The notes: generated from the letters alone by a model not told the origin. A DNA stretch of 64,000 bases from Paenibacillus sp. FSL H8-0332 (GCF_037963835.1 NZ_CP150145.1:4712001-4776000); one strand, 5' to 3'. Positions 16,723 to 26,001 are shown, counted from the stretch's first letter. A program made the numbers and translations.

Positions 16723-18333
16723 TCAGTTCTGATGTGAAAAAGACGGCTGGTAACGGAGCGTTGAGCAGGACCGGGCTGCCACCCTGCGGACCTCTGCGGG
16801 ATCGACAGCACCAAGCGCCGTCAATTGCACCAAAATGTTGCCGATCGCGCTCGCTTCTACCGGTCCGGCAATAACGTCTTTGCCGGTGGCATCTGCCGTC
16901 AGCTGACATAGCAGCTTGTTCTGAATACCGCCGCCGACCATGTGAATGCAGCGCACCGTACAGCCGGTGAGCACCTCCAGCTCGCGGATCGTATCCGCGT
17001 AAGACCGGGCCAGGCTCTCCAGAATCGAGCGGATGATCTCCGCCCGGGTCTGCGGCACCGGCTGTCCGGTGCGGATGCAGTAGGATTCAATCCGCAGCGG
17101 CATATCGCCCGGTGTGCTGAAGAGCGGATCGTTCGGGTCCAGCACGGCAATGCACGCCTTGGACCGGTCCAGTTGCTCCGCCAGCCCGGCGGCTTCCTGA
17201 TGGCTGAGCGATTCCCCCGCTTCGGCCCAGCTCCGCTGGGTCTCCTGGAGCAGCCAGAGGCCGGTGATATTCTTCAGCAGCCGGTTCGTGCCGCCGAAGC
17301 AGCTCTCGTTGGTGAAGCCGCTGGCCCGGGCGGCATCGCTTAATACAGGCTCCGCCGTCTCTAGGCCCACCAGCGACCAGGTTCCACAGCTGATGAATGC
17401 AGCATCCTGCAGTGTGGGGCTGAGTCCGGCGGGCCGGTCAGGATCGGCGGGGCTTGGGTCTGGGGAGCTTGGATCGGCGTTGCAAGGATCAGCGCTGCCA
17501 GGGCCGACACAGCTGGAATCGGCATAGCTGGAGCCGAAGCCGCCGTAAGGAATGGACGCCACGGCGGAAGCCGTATCATGCGAGGCTCCAGCGATGATCT
17601 GGAGCGGGCCGCTGCCCAGCTCTTCCTGGAGTGCGGGCCGGAGCTCCCCCAGCACCGTGCCTGCCGGAACCAGCCGGGGCACAAGCGTCACCGGCAGCCC
17701 CAGCCTGCGCAGCACTTCGGCTGCAGGCGCTGTGGACTGCGGATTCAGCAGGCCGCTGGTGCTCCAGATGGTCTGCTCGGCCACGGCCACACCGCTGAGC
17801 ATATAATTGAACAGATCCGGCATCAGCAGCAGCTGTCTGGCGGTTGTCCGCAGCTCCGGCTTCGCCATAAGATCGGCAAACAATTGATACACCGTATTAA
17901 TCGGGCTGGACTGGTTGCCCGTCAGCTTGAATTGCTCTGCCGGAGGCAGCGCAGCCTCTAGTACTGAGGCGAAGTCCGCCGCCCGCTGATCCCTGTAATG
18001 ATGCGGAGCGTCCAGCAGCCCGCCCTGCTCATCCAGCAGGCCATAGTCGACTCCCCAGGTATCCACGCTCAGAGAGCGCAGAGGGCCATACTTTGCCGCA
18101 GCTGCTGCAATCCCTTGCTTGATCTCCTCAAGCAGCCGCTGCACATCCCAGTGCAAATGTCCGTTGACCTCTACCGGTCCGTTAGGGAAGCGGTGAATCT
18201 CCTCCACCGTCACCTTTCCGTCCCTGTAGCATCCCAGCATCACTCTGCCGGAGCTGGCTCCCAGGTCGATGGCCAGCAGCCGGATTCCTTGGTTACCGGT
18301 TACCTCCATAACTTGCGTCTTCGCCTCTGTCAT
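16723..18333 (-). CDS. FGGY-family deoxysugar kinase (rhamnulokinase-like), probable L-fuculokinase
   Basis: Phosphorylates the ketose made by FucI; in sequence it is closest to the rhamnulokinase (RhaB) type. N-terminal ATPase segment LAIDLGASSGRVM (19-31), DTWGVDYGLL, catalytic Asp253 in ASHDTASA, and ISCGTWSLVG (314-323) are present, as is C-terminal MVGGGIQNKLLCQ. At 536 residues it is longer than usual because of an insert at about 265-310 made of ADP/DPSS-like repeats. It lies 24 bp after fucI and 42 bp before fucA. Function as fuculokinase is inferred from context. Confidence 0.85.
   Translation of the reverse strand: MTEAKTQVMEVTGNQGIRLLAIDLGASSGRVMLGCYRDGKVTVEEIHRFPNGPVEVNGHLHWDVQRLLEEIKQGIAAAAAKYGPLRSLSVDTWGVDYGLLDEQGGLLDAPHHYRDQRAADFASVLEAALPPAEQFKLTGNQSSPINTVYQLFADLMAKPELRTTARQLLLMPDLFNYMLSGVAVAEQTIWSTSGLLNPQSTAPAAEVLRRLGLPVTLVPRLVPAGTVLGELRPALQEELGSGPLQIIAGASHDTASAVASIPYGGFGSSYADSSCVGPGSADPCNADPSSPDPSPADPDRPAGLSPTLQDAAFISCGTWSLVGLETAEPVLSDAARASGFTNESCFGGTNRLLKNITGLWLLQETQRSWAEAGESLSHQEAAGLAEQLDRSKACIAVLDPNDPLFSTPGDMPLRIESYCIRTGQPVPQTRAEIIRSILESLARSYADTIRELEVLTGCTVRCIHMVGGGIQNKLLCQLTADATGKDVIAGPVEASAIGNILVQLTALGAVDPAEVRRVAARSCSTLRYQPSFSHQN
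17404..17541 (-). repeat. low-complexity insert inside the FGGY kinase gene
   Basis: Codons 265-310 encode a Ser/Asp/Pro-rich stretch (GSADPCNADPSSPDPSPADP). The DNA contains recurring GGATCGGCG-like words. Homologous kinases normally run straight from the ASAVA helix to the GTWSLVG strand with few residues between. Confidence 0.75.
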
Positions 18334-18357
18334 CTTCCCACCTCTTCACGTGGAGGA

Positions 18358-20124
18358 TTAGTAGAGCGGGCCAAAGTTGCGGCAGGCTCTGTAATCGGCA
18401 CTCTCCAGATTCTCTGTGCCGAACAGCGACCAGACGCGCGGGCGGAAAATCCGCGTTTCTTCCACGTTATGCATACTGACCGGAATCCGCAGGATCGAGG
18501 CCAGCGTAATGAGATCTGCGCCAATATGTCCGTAGCTGATCGCCCCGTGATTGGCACCCCAATTGTTCATCACATCGTAGACAGACTGGAAGGAGCCATG
18601 ACCGGTCAGCTTCGGAGCGAACCAAGTTGTCGGCCAGGTAGGGTCTGTGCGCTGGTCGAGCGTGTCATGAACCTCTCCCGGCAGCTCAACAGTGTAGCCC
18701 TCTACCAGCTGGAGTACAGGTCCCAGCCCCTTGACCAGATTGAGCCGGGCCATAGTGACCGGCATGCCGCCTCGTGTCAGGTAGTCTGTGGAGAAGCCGC
18801 CTCCGCGGAAATATTCCTGGGAAGCCGGACGGAACTGGGTCTGCGCGATACAGGCCGCCGCCTCTTCATCCGTGATGTCCCAGAACGGCTTGATCGCCGG
18901 CTTGCCATCAATACTCTGCTCGCCGGTGCCGTCCAGCGCTGCCGAGCCCGAATTAATCAGATGCAGCAGACCGCCTGCCGCCGCGCCTTCCAGCTCATAG
19001 CCGGTCACGCGTTTCACGGCAGCGGGACTCCAGAAGGTGCGCACATCGGCAAAAATCTGCGCCGTATTCGTCAGCAGATAATTGAACAGCATTGTCACCC
19101 CGTTGAGGCTGTCATTCTCGGTGGCAACGATATAAGGCGCCCGTCTGCCGTTCCAGTCGAACGAGGAGTTCAGAACCGTCTCCATGAAGTCGCCGTTCGG
19201 GAAATGGTCGGTCCATTGCCGCTGGCCCTGGAAGCCGCCCAGCAGGGCATTGTGACCGCTGGCTTCCTCCTCGAAGCCGAGCTTCGCAAGCTGCGGATTG
19301 CCGGTCATGAGATCACGGGCAATCAGCGTCATTTTGACAACCGTCTCCCACTGCTCTTCCTTAACCTCTTCACTGAGCTGCAGATGCTGCGGGTTATTAT
19401 CCGCCCCCACACGGCAGTTGTCCTTCACCCAGGCCAGCGCCCGCGCGAATTCCTCGGGATCATAGATCCCTTCCTCAAATCTGCGTACAAATTCAGACAT
19501 ATCGATGTATTCATTGCGCATGCCGAGATATTCCTGGAAGAACTGCTCATTCACGATGGAACCGGCGATCCCCATAGACACGGAGCCCATCGACAGATAG
19601 GATCTCCCCTTCATCAGAGCGGCCGCCAGCGCTGACTTCGCGAACTGCAGCAGCTTCACCTGCACATCCGCCGGGATTTCCTCGCTGCTGGATTCCTGGA
19701 CATCCTCTCCGTAGATGCCGAAGGCCGGGATGCCTTTTTGCGCGTAAGCAGACAGAACTGCCGCCAGATATACCGCCCCGGGGCGCTCCGTTCCATTGAA
19801 TCCCCATACCGCATGCGGAATTGTTGCATCCATGTCCATCGTTTCCGAACCATAACACCAGCACGGGGTAACTGTAATAGATACGCCTACACCTGCACCC
19901 GCGAACTTCTGCGCCGCAGCCGCAGCCTCCTTCACGCCGCCAATCGTAGAATCGGCAACGATACATTCCACAGGTGAACCATCAGGATACCTTACATTCT
20001 CCTGCAAAAATGCCGCCACGCGCTGCGCCATGCCCATCGTCTGCGCCTCCAGCGATTCGCGCACCCCGCGTCTTCTGCCGTCAATCGTCGGCCGGATTCC
20101 AATCTTCGGATATTTTGCTGTCAC
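18358..20124 (-). CDS. fucI: L-fucose isomerase
   Basis: Isomerises L-fucose to L-fuculose with Mn2+. The 588-residue protein tracks Escherichia coli FucI along its whole length: PKIGIRPTIDGRRRGVRESL, TVTPCWCYGSETMDMD, GFNGTERPGAVYLAA, FDWNGRRAPYIVATENDSLN (metal ligands Glu and Asp) and the C-terminal HNVEETRIFRP. I chose GTG 20124 because GGGGAGG lies 7 nt upstream; an ATG at 20145 is upstream of that site. First gene of the fucose operon, divergent from the DeoR regulator. Confidence 0.96.
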   Translation of the reverse strand: MTAKYPKIGIRPTIDGRRRGVRESLEAQTMGMAQRVAAFLQENVRYPDGSPVECIVADSTIGGVKEAAAAAQKFAGAGVGVSITVTPCWCYGSETMDMDATIPHAVWGFNGTERPGAVYLAAVLSAYAQKGIPAFGIYGEDVQESSSEEIPADVQVKLLQFAKSALAAALMKGRSYLSMGSVSMGIAGSIVNEQFFQEYLGMRNEYIDMSEFVRRFEEGIYDPEEFARALAWVKDNCRVGADNNPQHLQLSEEVKEEQWETVVKMTLIARDLMTGNPQLAKLGFEEEASGHNALLGGFQGQRQWTDHFPNGDFMETVLNSSFDWNGRRAPYIVATENDSLNGVTMLFNYLLTNTAQIFADVRTFWSPAAVKRVTGYELEGAAAGGLLHLINSGSAALDGTGEQSIDGKPAIKPFWDITDEEAAACIAQTQFRPASQEYFRGGGFSTDYLTRGGMPVTMARLNLVKGLGPVLQLVEGYTVELPGEVHDTLDQRTDPTWPTTWFAPKLTGHGSFQSVYDVMNNWGANHGAISYGHIGADLITLASILRIPVSMHNVEETRIFRPRVWSLFGTENLESADYRACRNFGPLY

Positions 20125-20190
20125 TGCTGTTCCTCCCCGGATCATGAGTTAATGGTATGAGAACATTACACTGGAGCTCCAGCTCCGATT

Positions 20191-20204
20191 AGTAAGCGCT
20201 ACCA
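20191..20204. promoter_or_regulatory. cre-like site upstream of fucI
   Basis: AGTAAGCGCTACCA matches the catabolite-responsive element consensus TGWNANCGNTNWCA at all but two defined positions. It lies 67 bp before the fucI start. CcpA repression of fucose genes is plausible but inferred. Confidence 0.5.
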
Positions 20205-20299
20205 AATACAGCCTCTGCAGTCTGCACACTTTTGTCTTTCGCCGCAGGTTTTCCATTTCTTCTACATCATAGAATCACTCACCTTCAAAGTCAACACTA

Positions 20300-20362
20300 T
20301 TCCACACTTTAAATTTGTTTTTTGTGTGGTTTTATGTGATATAATTACGATAAACTGTGGAA
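20300..20362. promoter_or_regulatory. fucI/fucR intergenic promoter and candidate DeoR-type operators
   Basis: A strong extended -10 box TGATATAAT (20337-20345) faces the regulator gene. TTCCACA (20300-20306) and TGTGGAA (20356-20362) are inverted copies either side of it, and a further TGTGGGA lies at 20374. DeoR-family proteins often bind such repeated short words. The 320-bp gap otherwise holds only the cre-like site. Confidence 0.5.
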
Positions 20363-20444
20363 TCGTTTTTGATTGTGGGATTTATGTTAGGCAGCAGATT
20401 ATAGTAAACTGTATACAACTACATAACGTAAGGGTGGGCATGAT

Positions 20445-21218
20445 ATGAAGGCTTTTGAACGGCGGGATCTGGTCATTAATGAGCTCTACAGGCATAGGAA
20501 GGTTCACGTTGCGGATCTGGCGCAGAAATTCGGTGTATCGGAAGAGACGATCCGGCGCGATCTCGACCGGCTGGACAAGGAGGGCATTGCCAAGAAGAAT
20601 TACGGCGGGGCGATTCTGAACGCTCACACCAACGAGGACCCCTCCTACTCGCACAGGCATCAGGTCAACATTGAAGCGAAGCGGATGATTGCGGTAAGGC
20701 TGCTGGAGCTGATTAATGACGGGGACAGTGTGATGACGGACACCAGCACTACGGCTTTTGAAGGATTGCGGAGAATCGTGGACGACAAAAAAAATCTGAC
20801 CATCATCACCAATTCCCTGGCGGTATTGTCAGAATTTCAGCATTCCGGGCAAAAGCTCATCTCCACGGGGGGCCTGCTTGGGCCGGAGACCAGCTCTTTC
20901 GTAGGGCCTACGGCCTCGCAGACCATTCTGAAATATAATGTGGATGTGGCGATTTTCAGCTGCAAGGCACTCTCCATGACCGGCGGACTCTGTGATTCCA
21001 ACGAAGCGGAGACCGAGCTTAAGGTGCTGATGCAGCAGCAGGCGAGCAAGGTGGTCCTTCTGGCTGACCATTCCAAGTTCGACCGGATCGCCTTCATCCG
21101 GCTGTTCAGCTTCGACAAGGTCGATTATATCGTCACCGATCAGCGGCCGTCTGAGGAATGGATCGAGTTCCTTGCCAAATATCAGATTTCCCTGCTCTAC
21201 CCTGCTGATTCACAATAA
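20445..21218 (+). CDS. DeoR-family regulator of the fucose operon
   Basis: A 257-residue DeoR/GlpR-type regulator. The N-terminal winged helix is clear (VADLAQKFGVSEETIRRDLD, about 25-44), followed by the sugar-phosphate-binding domain with the DTSTTAFEG and ADHSKFDR segments typical of the family. It is divergent from fucI and so probably controls it, with a fucose-derived phosphate (fuculose-1-phosphate in E. coli FucR) as likely effector. AAGGGTGGG precedes the ATG. The gene ends only 3 bp from the convergent hydrolase gene, with no terminator between. Confidence 0.88.
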   Translation: MKAFERRDLVINELYRHRKVHVADLAQKFGVSEETIRRDLDRLDKEGIAKKNYGGAILNAHTNEDPSYSHRHQVNIEAKRMIAVRLLELINDGDSVMTDTSTTAFEGLRRIVDDKKNLTIITNSLAVLSEFQHSGQKLISTGGLLGPETSSFVGPTASQTILKYNVDVAIFSCKALSMTGGLCDSNEAETELKVLMQQQASKVVLLADHSKFDRIAFIRLFSFDKVDYIVTDQRPSEEWIEFLAKYQISLLYPADSQ

Positions 21219-21221
21219 GTC

Positions 21222-22061
21222 TTAACGTTCACTTTTAAAAGCTTGCGCCGACACGTACACGAACCTTTCCGCTCTGGCCATCATATGGAACTTCTGCTCC
21301 GGAAAGTGGCGGTACAGGTGATCCACGAAATAGCCCGGATTCTCGGCGTTGCCGGCGAACAGGTCATAATGCAGCGGTACCACGGTCTCAAAACCAGAGG
21401 TCGCCGCGAACTCCGCCGCTTCCCGGTAATTCATATTGCCGACGATATTGCGGCTGCCCCGGTAATAATCGCGTCCATTAATCGGGAGCAGCGCCAGATC
21501 GATCTTCCGGCTGCCTACCTCCTCAATGAGCTCAGGGAACAGCACGGTGTCCCCGGCATGATACAGCGTGACCCCGTTCAGCTCCAGAATGTAGCCCACG
21601 TACTTAGGATGACCCTGTTCATCGCGTTCAAGCTGTTCGTGCGCCGCTGCCACCGGATATACCTTCAGCCCTGCTGCGGGCTCTGCCTCCTGACCGGGCA
21701 GGGCAGCAGCCAGACGCTCCTTGCCGATGCCCAGCTCCTGCAGACGCTCCAGGCAGACCGCCGGAGCCATGAACTGCGCCTGCGGATTCAGTCCGGCAAG
21801 CACGGGGAGGGCCTCCTCATCCAGATGATCCGAATGGTCGTGGGTAATCAGGCAGACCTCCATATTCGTAATCTCCCCGGGCTGGACCGGCGGCGGGAAA
21901 GTGCGGTCCGGGTTCGGCGATACATAAGGATCAATATAGACGGTCACCTCCGCCCCCTTGACAATGACGCTGGCTTGTCCGAGGAACCAGACCGCCAGGC
22001 AGCCGTAAGGCACCTCGGTGCTGCGGATTTCTTCGATCAGTGCTTGTCCTGCTAATGGCAT
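21222..22061 (-). CDS. metallo-beta-lactamase fold hydrolase, UlaG-like
   Basis: A 279-residue MBL-fold protein. The first metal motif HDHSDH is at 74-79, with later ligands in LYHAGDTVLF and PLHYDLF. The overall layout, including RSTEVPYGCLAVWFLGQAS at the N-terminus, resembles the UlaG group (L-ascorbate-6-phosphate lactonase) rather than beta-lactamases or RNase Z. A sugar-lactonase role is possible given the neighbouring fucose genes but is not shown. The start at 22061 is preceded by AAGGGAG; the longer in-frame version lacks a site. Confidence 0.8.
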   Translation of the reverse strand: MPLAGQALIEEIRSTEVPYGCLAVWFLGQASVIVKGAEVTVYIDPYVSPNPDRTFPPPVQPGEITNMEVCLITHDHSDHLDEEALPVLAGLNPQAQFMAPAVCLERLQELGIGKERLAAALPGQEAEPAAGLKVYPVAAAHEQLERDEQGHPKYVGYILELNGVTLYHAGDTVLFPELIEEVGSRKIDLALLPINGRDYYRGSRNIVGNMNYREAAEFAATSGFETVVPLHYDLFAGNAENPGYFVDHLYRHFPEQKFHMMARAERFVYVSAQAFKSER

Positions 22062-22254
22062 AACGGGTTGCTCCCTTCCTCTTCTATCTCTCATTCTTCA
22101 CAGCTGTCTGTTACATCCCTGTTTAGTTTATACCCGGCTGAAGCCAAATGGAAGCGCTTGTCCAAATCCCTGCTTGTTACCGGTGCCAAATGATGGGTAC
22201 AATTATTAGATAATGTACTTCACATAAGGAACAGGTAAAGGACAGGTGAAATGA

Positions 22255-24192
22255 ATGCAGAATTACGGATTCGCCAGAGTCGCCGCCGCTTCCCCGGAAC
22301 TCCGGGTGGCTGACTGCGTATTCAATGCAGACCAGATTATAGAAGTGATTAAGACCGCGCATGCCCAGGAGGTGGAGTACCTGGTACTCCCTGAGCTGTC
22401 CATTACCGGCTACAGCTGTGCGGACCTGTTCCTCCAGCCCCGGCTGCTGGAATCCGCGATGCAGGCGCTGCTGCGGATTACAGCCGCGACGGCAGAGTAC
22501 CGGATGATTGTCGTTGCCGGTCTGCCGGTCTCCATCAAGAGCAGGCTGTTCAACTGTGCCGCTGTCCTCCAGCAGGGCCGGATTCTGGGGATTGTGGTTA
22601 AGACCTGCATTCCCGGCTACAGTGAATTCTACGAGCCGCGCTGGTTCGCGGGAGCCGAGGAGCTGGAGGTGTCCGAGCTGCGGATCGGCGGATCGGTGGT
22701 GCCGGTGGGTAATGATCTGATCTTTGCCTGTGAGAGTGACGGGAACCTGTCGTTCGGTGTGGAGATCTGCGAGGATCTCTGGGTGCCGGTGCCGCCAAGC
22801 AGCCTGCTGGCCCAAGCTGGTGCGACGCTGCTGTTCAATCCGTCGGCCAGCAACGAGCTGGTCGGCAAGGCCGATTACCGCCGCCAGCTGGTCGGCGGCC
22901 AGTCTGCCTCCTGTGTGGCCGGTTATGTCTATGCCGGCTGCAATACCGGCGAATCGACGACAGACGTAGTCTTCGGCGGACATTCGCTGATCGCGGAGAA
23001 CGGCCAGCTGCTGGCCGAATCGGAACGCTTCACCCATGAGAGCCGGATGATTAGCGCCGACATTGACCTGCCGCGGCTGCAGTATTCCCGCACCGTGATG
23101 GGAACGTTCCGGGCAGGCAAGGGCGGACGCAATTACCGCGAGATTCTCTACGCTACGCCGCTCAGCGGCAGCACCCGGCGGGAGCTGAAACGGAACGTAG
23201 GCGTCAACCCGTTCGTGCCGGGCAATCCGCTGCAGCGGGACGAACGCTGCCAGGAGATTCTCTCGATCCAGACCTCCGGCCTGATGAAGCGCATCCGCCA
23301 CATCGGCACCAAGCAGGCTGTGATCGGCATCTCCGGCGGCCTCGACTCTACGCTTGCGCTGCTGGTTGCTGTGCGCGCCATGGAGCTGCTCGGGCGTCCG
23401 GCCAGCGATGTGCTGGCAGTCACGATGCCGGGCTTCGGCACGACCAGCCGCACGTATGACAACGCCGTAGGCCTGATCAAGGCGCTCGGCGCCTCCATGA
23501 AGGTCGTTGACATCAAGGCGGCCTGCCTCCAGCACTTCGAGGACATCGGCCACGACCCTCAGGTGCATGACCTGACTTACGAGAACGTACAAGCCCGCGA
23601 GCGTACCCAGATTCTGATGGACCTCGCCAACAAGAACGGCGGGATTGTCATCGGTACAGGCGACCTGTCCGAGCTGGCGCTAGGCTGGTGTACCTATAAC
23701 GGCGACCATATGTCGATGTACAGCGTGAATTCGGGCATTCCGAAGACGCTGATCCAGTATGTTGTCGCCTGGTATGCGGACCATGAAGCCGACGAGACGG
23801 TCAATAAGTACCTCTACAGCATCATTGAGACCGGAATCAGCCCGGAGCTGCTGCCGCCGTCGGCAACCGGAGAGATTGTCCAGCTGACCGAGAATATCCT
23901 GGGGCCTTACATTGTGCATGACTTCTTCCTATATTACATGCTGCGTACAGGCGCTTCTCCCGGCAAAATGCTCTACCTCGCCCAGCACGCCTTCGGCGGT
24001 GCTTATCCCAAGGAGCAGCTAACCGCCTGGCTGAAGGTGTTCGTCACCCGCTTCTTCACCCAGCAGTTCAAGCGCTCCTGCCTGCCGGACGGACCTAAGG
24101 TCGGTACGGTCAGCCTCTCGCCGCGCGGCGACTGGCGCATGCCAAGCGATGCCTCAGCCGCACTCTGGCTGCAGGAAATCGAAGAACTGTAG
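22255..24192 (+). CDS. nadE: glutamine-dependent NAD+ synthetase
   Basis: Makes NAD+ from deamido-NAD+ with glutamine as nitrogen donor. The 645 residues form two domains. The N-terminal nitrilase-type glutaminase (1-~300) has its triad: Glu47 (LPELSITG), Lys117 (VVKTCIPGYSEFYE) and Cys173 (GVEICEDLW). The C-terminal synthetase has the PP-loop ISGGLDST at 360-367. Bacillus subtilis NadE is short and ammonia-dependent, so this is the two-domain type. GGACAGGTG precedes the ATG. A bidirectional terminator follows. Confidence 0.95.
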   Translation: MQNYGFARVAAASPELRVADCVFNADQIIEVIKTAHAQEVEYLVLPELSITGYSCADLFLQPRLLESAMQALLRITAATAEYRMIVVAGLPVSIKSRLFNCAAVLQQGRILGIVVKTCIPGYSEFYEPRWFAGAEELEVSELRIGGSVVPVGNDLIFACESDGNLSFGVEICEDLWVPVPPSSLLAQAGATLLFNPSASNELVGKADYRRQLVGGQSASCVAGYVYAGCNTGESTTDVVFGGHSLIAENGQLLAESERFTHESRMISADIDLPRLQYSRTVMGTFRAGKGGRNYREILYATPLSGSTRRELKRNVGVNPFVPGNPLQRDERCQEILSIQTSGLMKRIRHIGTKQAVIGISGGLDSTLALLVAVRAMELLGRPASDVLAVTMPGFGTTSRTYDNAVGLIKALGASMKVVDIKAACLQHFEDIGHDPQVHDLTYENVQARERTQILMDLANKNGGIVIGTGDLSELALGWCTYNGDHMSMYSVNSGIPKTLIQYVVAWYADHEADETVNKYLYSIIETGISPELLPPSATGEIVQLTENILGPYIVHDFFLYYMLRTGASPGKMLYLAQHAFGGAYPKEQLTAWLKVFVTRFFTQQFKRSCLPDGPKVGTVSLSPRGDWRMPSDASAALWLQEIEEL

Positions 24193-24221
24193 CTCCTGGC
24201 CGGTGCAACACGGCCGAAGAC

Positions 24222-24269
24222 AAAGAGGCGTCCCCCATCATCGCAGGATGATCAGGGACGCCTCTTTTT
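24222..24269 (+). terminator. bidirectional terminator between nadE and the GreA-like gene
   Basis: AAAGAGGCGTCC (24222-24233) pairs with GGACGCCTCTTT (24256-24267), followed by TTG. The convergent genes share it. Confidence 0.88.
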
Positions 24270-24283
24270 GTCAGCAATCAGCT

Positions 24284-24712
24284 TCACTCGTACTTATTAT
24301 CCAGAATCAAAACTTCATCGCTGCCGAACGGGGTCTGAATCGTTACCGTCTCTCCCGGACACGCCAGAATCAGCCCTCTGCCCATGGGCGACCAGAGTGA
24401 GATGCAGAATTCATCCAGCTCAGCTTCACCAGGAATTACAATCCGGTACGGCTCATCAAGCGTCTCCTGCCCGATCCGCAGCGACACCCGGGACCCGACC
24501 AGCACCATAGAACGTTCAAGCGCATCGTTGTCACCGGACAGAATCCGCTCCACCGTCTCCTGATAGCTCTTGATCATCGTCTGTACCTCTACCCGCTCAG
24601 CCGGAGAATCCCACGTTCCCCTGTTCAGAATGGAGAATTTATGCTCATCGAAATAGACCAGCTGTTTCACCAGCTCCTCGCGCAAGGACACTGTTCCGAG
24701 ACTATGGCTCAT
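24284..24712 (-). CDS. GreA/GreB-family transcription elongation factor-like protein
   Basis: A 142-residue protein. The last ~80 residues carry the GreA/GreB C-terminal (FKBP-like) fold: VLVGSRVSLRIG, YRIVIPGEAELDEFCISLWS, SPMGRGLILACPGETV. The N-terminal ~60 residues are helical and shorter or different from the full GreA coiled coil, so it is a Gre-like paralogue that may bind RNA polymerase without standard cleavage function. I chose ATG 24712, about 11 nt after AAGGTAGG; a GTG at 24724 overlaps that site. Confidence 0.82.
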   Translation of the reverse strand: MSHSLGTVSLREELVKQLVYFDEHKFSILNRGTWDSPAERVEVQTMIKSYQETVERILSGDNDALERSMVLVGSRVSLRIGQETLDEPYRIVIPGEAELDEFCISLWSPMGRGLILACPGETVTIQTPFGSDEVLILDNKYE

Positions 24713-24885
24713 AGTAGATTTCACCTACCTTCTTCATCAGGTCATGCTCGAAAATATGCTTGTTCCTGCTCATAGCCCTCAGTCCTCCCATATAAGAAAA
24801 TAGATCCCGCGCAGGGACCTATTCTCTATGATAGCATCTTTCTATGGAAAGACAATCTCATGTACAGGAGATTGCGTGATCCGGT

Positions 24886-25818
24886 TCAACGCTTCACAGA
24901 ATCGGCAGATTTCCCGGACGTTACAGCAGCGGCCCGGCTGTACATATTCAGATCCTGCAGCTTAATCAGCACCTTGCCGAACCGTCCGCCTTGGCGGACA
25001 ACGACTTTGTGCTCCGGGTAGGCGGTGTGCAGATAGTCCGTAACTACCTTGCGGGTAGCCTCTCCCCCGTCCAGATGATGCAGCGGCAGCATCTCCATCA
25101 CCTCAGCTGCTGCTGCTTCCAGCGATAGCTCCTTGCTTTTCGCTTCGCGGGTAATGATCGTCTCATAGGAATAGCCCTTCAAATATAATAATTGGGTCAG
25201 ATAGGCCATATCCGAGGATTCCGCATGAACCTCCCGGCCGGTCAGCAGCGGCAGCACTTCATTCATCAGACTATGCTCCTGCACGCCTGCCGAGGTGCTG
25301 ATATAGCAGTACTGCCGGGCACAGCTGATCACCTTCTCCGTGCTCTCCCAGTCGAAGACCGCCGGACACATGGACACGAAGACCAGATCGAAGGCGTTCA
25401 ACCAGCCGCGTGCGGCAATGTCTATATTCTCGAATGCTTCATGCACCAGCTCGACCTGGCCCGGAGCCGCGCCGGCAGTGTTCTTCAGAAACAACTCTGC
25501 TAAGGGAACATTCGGCTCTACCGCTGTAACCTTGGACCCACGCTCGATAAAAGGAACCGTGAACCCGCCCGAAGCCGCGCCCACATCGAGGACAGTCAGC
25601 CCGTTAAAGTCCACGCCCTGGCCTTCCATCCAGCCGATAATCCGCTCGCTCCGGTCCCGCCCGGCACTGCTGAAGACCTCTTCATTGAACACCTGCGCTT
25701 TATGATCGAAGCTCGTGTGCGGGTTCATGCCCATCGCCTTGAACTTGTTAGCCATTGCCTTGGGATCTTCCTTCCAGGCCTTCTCCCAAACGCTTGCATC
25801 GAATAATCCTTTATTCAT
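24886..25818 (-). CDS. class I SAM-dependent methyltransferase
   Basis: A 310-residue soluble protein with the SAM-binding motif I VLDVGAASGGFTVPF at about 76-90, an acidic residue ending strand 2 (VTAVEPN) and FDLVFVSMCP as motif IV. The N-terminal ~60 residues are an extra helical part. The substrate is unknown; the family includes small-molecule methyltransferases. Start at 25818 is preceded by AGGAGAGG, and an upstream ATG lacks one. It stands between the GreA-like gene and Rrf2 on the same strand, each with its own gap. Confidence 0.85.
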   Translation of the reverse strand: MNKGLFDASVWEKAWKEDPKAMANKFKAMGMNPHTSFDHKAQVFNEEVFSSAGRDRSERIIGWMEGQGVDFNGLTVLDVGAASGGFTVPFIERGSKVTAVEPNVPLAELFLKNTAGAAPGQVELVHEAFENIDIAARGWLNAFDLVFVSMCPAVFDWESTEKVISCARQYCYISTSAGVQEHSLMNEVLPLLTGREVHAESSDMAYLTQLLYLKGYSYETIITREAKSKELSLEAAAAEVMEMLPLHHLDGGEATRKVVTDYLHTAYPEHKVVVRQGGRFGKVLIKLQDLNMYSRAAAVTSGKSADSVKR

Positions 25819-25917
25819 TACTAATTCATCCTCTCCTGATTGTCCTGATTGTCTTAACTGCACTGCAATTACACAAACTTAAAAGACTTTGGATATCTAT
25901 AATACCCGCTAAGTTGC

Positions 25918-25953
25918 AACGGCTATACCGCCCCTGAAGGGACGGTATCCGTT
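25918..25953. other. stable hairpin between Rrf2 and methyltransferase genes
   Basis: AACGG..ATACCGCCCCT pairs with AGGGACGGTAT..CGTT with one mismatch, bulges and a 2-nt loop. It lies 48 bp past the Rrf2 stop on the minus strand. There is no T-run, so it may be a weak terminator, an RNA structure or an extragenic palindrome. Confidence 0.55.
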
Positions 25954-26001
25954 ACAGCGGGAAATAGCGGCACACAGAAAGACACAGCATAATTCCAGAG
26001 C

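Noticed and set aside
17998..19635. Long plus-strand frame (545 codons) over the fucose kinase and fucI genes
   Set aside because: It is the complement of two strongly recognisable genes; its predicted protein has no family features and follows from GC-rich third codon positions.
22177..23592. Long minus-strand frame over nadE
   Set aside because: Antisense shadow; nadE motifs are on the plus strand.
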